A stretch of 17,561 bases of DNA from Candidatus Omnitrophota bacterium (GTDB lineage: Bacteria; Omnitrophota; Gorgyraeia; B26-G9). The DNA lies in NCBI GenBank assembly GCA_028718845.1, contig JAQULA010000012.1:1-17561 (forward strand), in the 5' to 3' direction. The position numbers were made by a program, and so were the translations under genes. Shown one piece after another: positions 6,990 to 12,736 of the stretch. The notes below the pieces were generated by a model. That model saw only the letters and a program-made list of their open reading frames with translations. It was not told the DNA's origin and ran no database searches. Numbering within the stretch: the first letter of the stretch is position 1; the number at the start of each line of letters is the position of its first letter.

Positions 6990-7934
6990 ATGCGTACCGG
7001 CGTTGCGTATATGGGGCATCATAATCCGCAGCATATGAAAACCGATGTGCGGGATATTCAGGCTTTGGGATGCGATGATATTCTGCTTGCCGCGCAGGAG
7101 AATGATTTTGTTTATATGACCGGGAAAGTCGATTTTTTCCCGGCGATTGCCAAAGACCAGGGGCTCCGGCCGTTGGCGGTTTTTTGGGGAGCGCTGAATG
7201 TATTCGGCGGCGGACGGTCAAGCCAGTTTTTGCTGGAATGCCCGCAGGCGCATCAAGTCGCCCGTGACGGCTCTGTGCGGCCCGCCGGCTGTTATAATCA
7301 TCCCGAGGCGGTGGCGCGGATAAAAACAATGATCGACCGCATTGCCGGGCAGGGGTTTGCCGGGTATTTTATCGATGAACCCTCGCCTATCGATTGCTAT
7401 TGTTCGTCCTGTGCAAAACTGTTCGAGCGGCTGTTTTTCTCCGCGCTTATAAAGGCCGATGAACAGCGTTTGCGGGAATTCCGGAATTATTGCGTTATCC
7501 ATTATATCCAGGCCATTGCCGATTATATCAAGCAGACCTATCCGGCCATGGAAACAATGTGCTGTCTGATGCCCGGGGACCGGCAATTATGGAATGATGC
7601 TGCCGCTTTGCCGAATGTCGATAACCTGGGAACGGATATTTACTGGGTTAATGAAGACGTTGATGTGGCCGGAATGAAACCATTGGTCCGGGATATGGCG
7701 CAAATATGCGCTGCGCATCAAAAAAAACATCATCAGTGGCTGCAGGCCTGGGGCGTGCAGCCGGGCCGCGAGGAGCGGATTAAGGCGCAGGGAGAGATTT
7801 TAATCCAAGAAAATCCGTCGGCATTGTATGTTTGGGCGTATCAGGGACAGGTGGGTACGTCGGAATCATGCGCCGATCCGGTTGCGGCCTGGGCGGCGGC
7901 GTGCGAAGTGCTGCGCAGGGCAAAGGGAAAATAG
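6990..7934 (+). CDS. Uncharacterised TIM-barrel glycoside-hydrolase-like protein
   Basis: A 314-residue protein. I place the start at ATG 6990 because GGAGGT (6980-6985) lies just upstream; an in-frame TTG at 6978 would sit on top of that site. The pattern of strand ends 'GVAYMGHHNP', 'LRPLAVFWG', 'GYFIDEPSPIDCYCSSC' (126-141), 'METMCCLMP', 'DNLGTDIYW', 'HHQWLQAWGVQPG' and 'ALYVWAYQGQ' suggests a beta/alpha barrel. The strand-4-like 'FIDEP' offers D129/E130 as candidate acid residues, and C136-x-C138-x2-C141 right after it may bind a metal. Similar 'DEP...CyC..C...F' stretches occur in unclassified glycosidase-like proteins, known to me only from memory. There is no signal peptide, so it is cytoplasmic. 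It stands alone between two repeat elements, and its stop codon TAG is the first triplet of a heptad array. Confidence 0.6.
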   Translation: MRTGVAYMGHHNPQHMKTDVRDIQALGCDDILLAAQENDFVYMTGKVDFFPAIAKDQGLRPLAVFWGALNVFGGGRSSQFLLECPQAHQVARDGSVRPAGCYNHPEAVARIKTMIDRIAGQGFAGYFIDEPSPIDCYCSSCAKLFERLFFSALIKADEQRLREFRNYCVIHYIQAIADYIKQTYPAMETMCCLMPGDRQLWNDAAALPNVDNLGTDIYWVNEDVDVAGMKPLVRDMAQICAAHQKKHHQWLQAWGVQPGREERIKAQGEILIQENPSALYVWAYQGQVGTSESCADPVAAWAAACEVLRRAKGK

Positions 7935-7958
7935 CGTTTAGCGTAAAGCGGTTAGAGA
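7932..7958 (-). repeat. 7-bp tandem array, reverse orientation (CTANNCG on minus strand)
   Basis: Read on the minus strand the units are CTAACCG, CTTTACG, CTAAACG and CTA. The array begins inside the stop codon (7932-7934) of the TIM-barrel gene. It is inverted relative to the array at 8361-8390, and the two bracket repeat element R2. Confidence 0.55.
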
Positions 7959-7970
7959 TTAGAAAAATAT

Positions 7971-8317
7971 CGGGGCTTCATCCAGCCCCGGAAGTACTTT
8001 TTTAAAACATTTCTCCCCAGGCCATACTTTGCTTTGTGCAAACAAAGGAAAGTATGCAAAGGAAAGTTGCCCCACGGAACAGCGCTGTTTTTCTGGTGAT
8101 TTAGGCGCATTACTTCTTCGCCAAGTTCACTCAAAGCAGTATCCCGTGGCGAGATCATTGCCGGTTCGGTAGTCCTGTCCGCCTGCGAAGCGGCGAGACC
8201 TCGACGTGCTTTTTGGCGGGCCTCAGCGGCGCTGCGACATCCTGCCTCCGGTCATTCGCCTCTTTTCTCCGCACAAAAGAAATATGGGCTGGGGTGCAGG
8301 GGCAGGCATCGCCCCGC
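7971..8317 (+). repeat. Palindromic intergenic repeat element, copy R2 (composite with an inverted right end)
   Basis: The left end has a perfect CGGGGC/GCCCCG hairpin (7971-7976 with 7985-7990) and CCCCAGGC. A 15-bp stem with a 4-nt loop follows (8023-8056, left arm CATACTTTGCTTTGT, one mismatch), then CAAAGGAAAGTTGCCCC. The interior carries a core shared with R1 (8225-8250). The right end is an inverted copy of the R1 beginning: 8287-8317 is the exact reverse complement of 6634-6664, and a decayed hairpin lies at 8254-8287. Together with the flanking arrays this accounts for the gene-free 7935-8440 region. Short reading frames across it are taken as spurious. Confidence 0.75.
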
Positions 8318-8360
8318 GCTTTTATCCTGTTTGAGACGTGTATGTAGTCTATATTATTAG

Positions 8361-8390
8361 CTAACCGCTAGTCGCTATACGCTGACCGCT
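8361..8390 (+). repeat. 7-bp tandem array (CTANNCG) overlapping a promoter region
   Basis: Four heptads start at 8361, 8368, 8375 and 8382 (for example CTAACCG, CTAGTCG), followed by CT. The last unit, CTGACCG, is the only -35-like sequence in front of the extended -10 box at 8399. Confidence 0.65.
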
Positions 8391-8398
8391 CTTTTTTA

Positions 8399-8407
8399 TG
8401 CTACAAT
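8399..8407 (+). promoter_or_regulatory. Extended -10 promoter for the radical SAM operon
   Basis: TGC-TACAAT (8399-8407) fits the TGnTATAAT extended -10 consensus with 5/6 in the hexamer. The only -35-like sequence, CTGACC (8382-8387), is 14 nt upstream, which is short. The A/T-rich leader of about 27 nt before the ATG at 8441 has no clear Shine-Dalgarno sequence. Confidence 0.45.
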
Positions 8408-8440
8408 ATAACCATTAATAACTAATAAAATAAGCACACT

Positions 8441-9799
8441 ATGAAAAAAACTATCGCTCTGGTTCTTGCTCCGGTGTTCTGGCCGAATCTTCCGCCGTTA
8501 AGCCTGATTGCGCTGGGCAGTTTTTTGCTGCGGCAGGGGGAAGATGTCCGGCTTGTCGACGCGAACAACCTTTTTTTTAATCGGGTTGACGAAACTTATA
8601 AAAAGGCCTGGCTAAAAAGCACGAATCGTTGTTTTGAAGAAAGCGCGGCGGACCTGCTGAAAAAAGAATACTCAAAACAATGGCAGGAATTAGTTGGTGC
8701 GCTTGCCGGGTATGCCGTCGCGGGGTTTTCCTGTTACCGCAGTAATCTGCCGGTAACACTGGTTCTCGCGCGGGAGTTGCGGCGGATGAATTCCGCGGTA
8801 AAAATTGTTTTTGGCGGGCCGGAGATCACCCGGGATTATTTTAAAACCGGCGGTAAGTTTTCTCCGGAGCTCCGGCAGAGCGCCGATCTGCTGGTGGCCG
8901 GGGAAGGGGAAAAACCGTTGGCCGATTTTATTCAGGGGCGGCTGAAGGTTCCGACGGTTTGTTTTGATGAATTGGACGGGCTGCGCGGACATGATTATAT
9001 TGCCGGGTACCGCCGGCTGCGAGGCGCGGAATATCCCCGGAAAAAGACCGTTTCTTTGCTGTTATCGCGGGGATGTCGCCGGACCTGCCGGTTTTGTTCG
9101 GAACGTCTTTTGTATACTAAAGTACGAATGCGCGATATCGATGACGTTCTTTCGGAAATCCGTTTTCATAAACAGGAACAGGAAGTGGATACGTTTGTCA
9201 TTCATGATTCGATGATCAATACCGATCTGAAATTCCTGGAGGATTTTTGCGATGCGGTGATCGCCGAATTCGGCAGTATTGCCTGGGAAGCGCAGATGGG
9301 TATTCGCCCGGATATGCCGGAGCCGCTGCTGGGCAAATTGAAACAAAGCGGTTGTTATAACCTGTTTATCGGCCTGGAGTCCGGCTCCGGGCAGACGCTG
9401 CGGCGGATGCGCAAGGGGTTTTCCCCTGCCGATGCCGCGCTGTTTTTTAAAAAATTGCATGCCGCCGGGCTACGGTTCGGGGTCAGCATTATTGTCGGGT
9501 TTCCCGGTGAAACCCAAGAGGATTGTGAAGAAAGCCTGAGGTTTCTTATCGTCCATAAAGCCGTGATCCCGAAAATCGAGCAGATCAATCCGTTCGTGTA
9601 TTATGACGGTATCGATTGCCGGGCTCCGGATACCCGGGATGAGGCCGTTGCTTTGCGGCGAACGGAATATGTGATTACCCGGCTGCGGCAGGAGGGGTTT
9701 CGCATGACAAATGCGTTTGTGAATAATTTAATCGGCAAGCCGGGAGGCCCGGATTTAAAACCGGGGTTGAATGCCGATTATTCCGGAGGGATCCGTTGA
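8441..9799 (+). CDS. B12-binding-domain radical SAM protein
   Basis: A 452-residue cytoplasmic enzyme. Residues 1-170 form a cobalamin-binding Rossmann-like domain ('PPLSLIALGSFLLRQGEDVRLVDA', 'AVAGFSCYRSN', 'VFGGPEIT', 'LLVAGEGE'). Residues 203-400 are a radical SAM barrel with the [4Fe-4S] motif C212-RRT-C216-RF-C219 (CxxxCxxC). 'FIGLESGSGQTLRRMRKGF' and 'VSIIVGFPGETQEDCEESL' are typical downstream blocks. This family carries out difficult methylations, methylthiolations or ring rearrangements; the substrate cannot be read. The TGA (9797-9799) overlaps the TTG start of the SGNH gene, and the promoter upstream makes it the first gene of a three-gene unit. The imported cofactor could come from the riboswitch-controlled BtuFC operon in this window (inference). 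Confidence 0.9.
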   Translation: MKKTIALVLAPVFWPNLPPLSLIALGSFLLRQGEDVRLVDANNLFFNRVDETYKKAWLKSTNRCFEESAADLLKKEYSKQWQELVGALAGYAVAGFSCYRSNLPVTLVLARELRRMNSAVKIVFGGPEITRDYFKTGGKFSPELRQSADLLVAGEGEKPLADFIQGRLKVPTVCFDELDGLRGHDYIAGYRRLRGAEYPRKKTVSLLLSRGCRRTCRFCSERLLYTKVRMRDIDDVLSEIRFHKQEQEVDTFVIHDSMINTDLKFLEDFCDAVIAEFGSIAWEAQMGIRPDMPEPLLGKLKQSGCYNLFIGLESGSGQTLRRMRKGFSPADAALFFKKLHAAGLRFGVSIIVGFPGETQEDCEESLRFLIVHKAVIPKIEQINPFVYYDGIDCRAPDTRDEAVALRRTEYVITRLRQEGFRMTNAFVNNLIGKPGGPDLKPGLNADYSGGIR

Positions 9800-10821
9800 A
9801 GCCGCTATCGCGTAAGAAAATACTGCTGTTGATTGTGTTGGCGGCAATAGGATTGATCGAAGTCGGAGTTCGCGCTTCGGCCGGCCGCGGCAGCCGGTTT
9901 TATCTTTTAAGGGATGTGACGTTTAAATTGGAAGAAGCCTCCGGATTTAATCCGGCGGTTGATGTTCTTTGCCTGGGAGGTTCGGCTTCGTATGGGACCG
10001 GGCTTGCCGACCCGCAAAGCCGTTATTCCGAAGTGCTTAACGGTTTTTTTCCGGAATTGAGGATAGCCAATAAGTCAAGTGTCGGGGCGCCGCTTTCCGA
10101 GGTTATCTATTATCTGCACCGGGCGCTGGCGAAAAACTCCATCCGTTATTGCGTTATTTTTTCCGGTAACAACGAATATTTGGAACTGTTGAACCGCGGC
10201 CAATGGAAGGGAACGTTTAGCTTCGCGATGCGTTATGCCCTGCCGAAAATATTTTCCCTGGTCAGCGAGTGTTCGTACGGGCTGCATAATTGCTGTAACC
10301 GTCTGATGGAAATGCTGAAACTTACGGAACCGCGGAGGTATGCCATTATGCATGGTCCGACCAAAGAACAATGGCCGCCGCTTAATCGTACCGCGGTGGC
10401 GGTGCAGAAGGCCGTGTTTCGCCTGCGCGTTTACGAGTTAAAATCCCTGATCCGCGCGCATCCGCGGGTGACCTTTATTTATGTTATTCCGCCGGTCAAT
10501 TATCCGTATGTCTGGGGATTGATGCGTGCCGAACGGGAAGCTGCCTCCGAACTGCCGGAAGATAGTGCGCTTGTCCGGAGGGAGATCGAACATTCCTGGA
10601 TCCGGCACCGCTATTTGATTACTCCGGACATGCAGGACATGATTAAACAGGGGTTGCGGGGCGTGAGCAATGCGCGGTGCATAGACCTGGATACCTTGTT
10701 TCGGAAACAGAGCGGTTCGTTATCCGGAACCTCCCGGTTTTTCCTTGATTATTGCCATCTTAACGCGGCCGGGCACCGTATTCTGGCCGAAGAACTGAAG
10801 AAGGTCATGGAATCAAAATGA
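9796..10821 (+). CDS. Membrane-anchored SGNH/GDSL-type hydrolase-like protein
   Basis: A 341-residue protein starting at TTG 9796, supported by GGAGGG (9785-9790) five nt upstream and by the TTGA overlap with the preceding stop. An N-terminal hydrophobic helix (9-26) is probably an uncleaved anchor or signal. SGNH blocks are recognisable: 'CLGGSASYGTG' with candidate nucleophile S63 (GGS replacing GDS), 'SGNNEYLE' (123-130) for the GxND block with N125/N126, and 'DYCHLNAAGH' with D318 and H321 as the acid/base pair. Members act as esterases or O-acyl hydrolases/transferases on glycans and lipids in the envelope. The stop overlaps the next gene (ATGA, 10818-10821). Activity is plausible but unproven because the first block deviates from GDS. 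Confidence 0.75.
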   Translation: MKPLSRKKILLLIVLAAIGLIEVGVRASAGRGSRFYLLRDVTFKLEEASGFNPAVDVLCLGGSASYGTGLADPQSRYSEVLNGFFPELRIANKSSVGAPLSEVIYYLHRALAKNSIRYCVIFSGNNEYLELLNRGQWKGTFSFAMRYALPKIFSLVSECSYGLHNCCNRLMEMLKLTEPRRYAIMHGPTKEQWPPLNRTAVAVQKAVFRLRVYELKSLIRAHPRVTFIYVIPPVNYPYVWGLMRAEREAASELPEDSALVRREIEHSWIRHRYLITPDMQDMIKQGLRGVSNARCIDLDTLFRKQSGSLSGTSRFFLDYCHLNAAGHRILAEELKKVMESK

Positions 10822-11666
10822 GCCGGACCGAAATTATAGAAATGACCGTTTCCACCATACTGCGTCCGACCGGCATCGACCTGGCGCCGTATGTTATCAA
10901 TCCTTACCAGGGTTGCGCCATGGGCTGCGGTTTTTGTTACGCGCAAACCAGCAAAACCAGCCTTAAAGAGCGCCGTCCCTGGGGAAGTTATGTCAAAGTA
11001 AAAATGAATGCCGCAAAGATCCTGGAGCGGGAACTCGAACGGGTCAGGCCGCAAAAGGTGTTGCTGGGGTCGATCACGGAATGTTTTCAGCCGGTGGAAT
11101 CGGATTACGGGGTTACCCGGTCGGTTTTAGAAGTGCTGGTGCGCGAAAATATACGGTTTGTCATTCTCAGCCGTTCACCGCGGATCCTTGATCATCTGGC
11201 TTTGCTGGACAATGATTTGTGCGCGGCGGTTTATTTTACCGTGGATGTCCTGCCGGAATCGCTGCGCCGGCTGATTGAACCGCGGGCGGTGGCCCTGGAG
11301 CAGAGCCTGGAAACGATTGCGGCGTTAACCGACGCCAAGGTTCCCGTGGTTCCGTATCTTTGCCCGATACTTCCGTGGCTTTTTGAAGGAGTGGGGGTTT
11401 TTTCCCGGCTGTCCGGGATGAGCCGGATCGAGGGCGAGTTGTTGAATTTCACCATGGCGGGCATGGACCGGTTGATGCCCTGCCTGTCCCAGGCCTATCC
11501 GGAATTGACCGGGAACTACGCGCGGCTTATGCGGGATGAGGCGTTTTATACGGAAACCCTGGCCGCGCAGAAACAGGAAATCGAAGCGTTGGCCGCGTCG
11601 TTTTCTCACGCCATGAAAATCCACGGGCATGATTTTAACGGCTATTTTTATAACCGGTATCGCTAG
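10818..11666 (+). CDS. SPL-like radical SAM protein
   Basis: A 282-residue protein. 'NPYQGCAMGCGFCYA' carries the [4Fe-4S]-binding CxxxCxxC as C33, C37 and C40. 'INPYQGC' followed by 'CxFCYA' is characteristic of the spore-photoproduct-lyase-like/Rv2578c radical SAM branch. Later blocks 'FVILSRSPRILDHLALL', 'VYFTVD' and 'RLIEPRAVALEQSLETIAAL' also match that branch. True DNA-repair SplB has a different N-terminal context, and the substrate of this bacterial family is generally unknown. It is the third gene of the coupled unit (4-nt overlap with the SGNH gene), so a shared pathway with the B12 radical SAM enzyme is likely but undefined. Confidence 0.85.
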   Translation: MSRTEIIEMTVSTILRPTGIDLAPYVINPYQGCAMGCGFCYAQTSKTSLKERRPWGSYVKVKMNAAKILERELERVRPQKVLLGSITECFQPVESDYGVTRSVLEVLVRENIRFVILSRSPRILDHLALLDNDLCAAVYFTVDVLPESLRRLIEPRAVALEQSLETIAALTDAKVPVVPYLCPILPWLFEGVGVFSRLSGMSRIEGELLNFTMAGMDRLMPCLSQAYPELTGNYARLMRDEAFYTETLAAQKQEIEALAASFSHAMKIHGHDFNGYFYNRYR

Positions 11667-11713
11667 GGGGGCTTGCCGGGAAGGTGCCGGGATATTACAA
11701 TAAAGGTATGTAT

Positions 11714-12052
11714 ATGTCGAACCGGATAAAATATCAGGCGGGGATAATCATTATTGCCGCGCTTTGCGCGCTGGTTTTTCCGGGCCGGGCGTGTGCCGAT
11801 GACAAACGGGATGAATGGTTTGCCCAGGACAAGGCCGAGCATTTTGTTGCCGGGTTTTTGCTGGAAACATTGGCTTATAATGTTTATATCCGGAATTTCA
11901 ATTCCGAATCCAAAGCGAAAACCGCGGCGGTTTGCACGTCGCTGGCCGTCGGGGCGGCGAAAGAATTCAGCGATGAGGAGTTTAGCTGGAAGGATTTCGC
12001 CTGGGACGCGGCCGGGGCCGGGTTCGGGTTTGCCGTCAGTATCGAATTTTAG
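11714..12052 (+). CDS. Small exported protein resembling the YfiM/DUF2279 family
   Basis: I start it at ATG 11714 because AAAGG (11702-11706) lies 7 nt upstream; ATG 11708 and an in-frame ATG at 11684 are poorer. That gives 112 residues with a signal peptide (1-28, ending 'ACA' before DDKRDEW). The mature part has the pattern D39-K-x2-H43-F-x2-G, a hydrophobic stretch, G-x2-K83-E84-x2-D87, and 'FSWKDFAWDAAGAGFGF' (90-106). This acidic/His/Lys spacing recalls the YfiM/DUF2279 family of small envelope proteins of unknown function. Its stop codon overlaps the stop of the convergent release-factor-like gene by 4 nt. Confidence 0.6.
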   Translation: MSNRIKYQAGIIIIAALCALVFPGRACADDKRDEWFAQDKAEHFVAGFLLETLAYNVYIRNFNSESKAKTAAVCTSLAVGAAKEFSDEEFSWKDFAWDAAGAGFGFAVSIEF

Positions 12053-12477
12053 AAGTCTTCCGCCGCGGGGGTAAATGCGCGCTGGGTTTTCTTTTGCGAA
12101 CGGGCTTTTTTGTTTTTCAATATTTTTTCCTGCGCCCGTTTGGAACGTTTTCGTTTCTGCTTGCGGATTTTGGCGATGCGCTGCCGTTCGGCACTGTGTT
12201 CTCTTCGGACAATCAGGTCTATTTTTTCGGCCAGGATCCGGCGGGCCAGGAAACGGTTTAAGGCCTGGGAACGGGCCTGCTGGCATTTAACTTCAATTCC
12301 GCTGGGCCGGTGTTTGAGATAAACGCAGGTCGAGGATTTGTTGACTTTTTGTCCGCCGGGGCCGCCGGCGCGGATAAACCGTTCTTCGATGTCCGCTTCG
12401 CGTATCCCTAAGCGTTCGAACATGTTCGCTAAGGCCCGCTCTTTTTCCGGGCTGGCGGGGTAATGGCCGATAGTCAT
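12049..12477 (-). CDS. Peptide-chain-release-factor-like ribosome rescue protein (GGQ domain only)
   Basis: A 142-residue minus-strand protein consisting of the catalytic release-factor domain: 'FIRAGGPGGQKVNKSSTCVYLKH' region with GGQ at 41-43, then 'GIEVKCQQARSQALNR'. It lacks the codon-recognition domains of RF1/RF2. The C-terminus (94-131) is very rich in Arg and Lys, like the tail of ArfB/YaeJ-type factors that enters the empty mRNA channel of stalled ribosomes. It should therefore hydrolyse peptidyl-tRNA on stalled ribosomes. The tail is longer and more basic than I would expect. 'CQQARSQALNR' is closer to the RF2-like/C12orf65 type than to YaeJ, so the exact subgroup is open. A weak AGG lies upstream of the ATG (12475-12477). 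Confidence 0.85.
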   Translation of the reverse strand: MTIGHYPASPEKERALANMFERLGIREADIEERFIRAGGPGGQKVNKSSTCVYLKHRPSGIEVKCQQARSQALNRFLARRILAEKIDLIVRREHSAERQRIAKIRKQKRKRSKRAQEKILKNKKARSQKKTQRAFTPAAEDF

Positions 12478-12650
12478 AATTGCCTGATGGTTGTTAAACG
12501 GTTATTGAAAATCGCATTGCATAGTGCGTATTGAGGTTATGTCTTTTTTCTCGTCTCGCTTCCGCCGGTGTCTTGGGTCTGGTGACCAGGCTTTATCCGG
12601 TTTCAGAATGGTTTTTTGGTTCGTGTTTATCATTGTCGCGATTTGTTTTC

Positions 12651-12679
12651 TTGAAAATCCTTAACGATGACGTTATAAT
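12651..12679 (+). promoter_or_regulatory. Near-consensus sigma70 promoter for the GGDEF/HD-GYP gene
   Basis: TTGAAA (12651-12656), a 17-nt spacer and a perfect TATAAT (12674-12679). The leader is about 50 nt, with a GAGG site (12729-12732) just before the start codon. The rest of the 12478-12736 gap holds no repeat, terminator or minus-strand promoter that I can support. Confidence 0.7.
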
Positions 12680-12736
12680 CTTACCATATCCCGCATCATC
12701 CGGGAAAGGGAAAATTGTTGTTTTTATTGAGGCCTT

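Noticed and set aside
7952..8158. 68-residue minus-strand reading frame in R2
   Set aside because: It covers the hairpin end of R2; composition follows the repeat, not a gene.
1311..8390. Heptad arrays as a CRISPR array
   Set aside because: Units are 7 bp with no spacers and no cas genes.
11663..12286. 207-residue minus-strand reading frame
   Set aside because: Very Pro/Arg/Lys-rich; antisense to the YfiM-like gene and a different frame of the release-factor-like gene, whose GGQ motif fixes the real frame.
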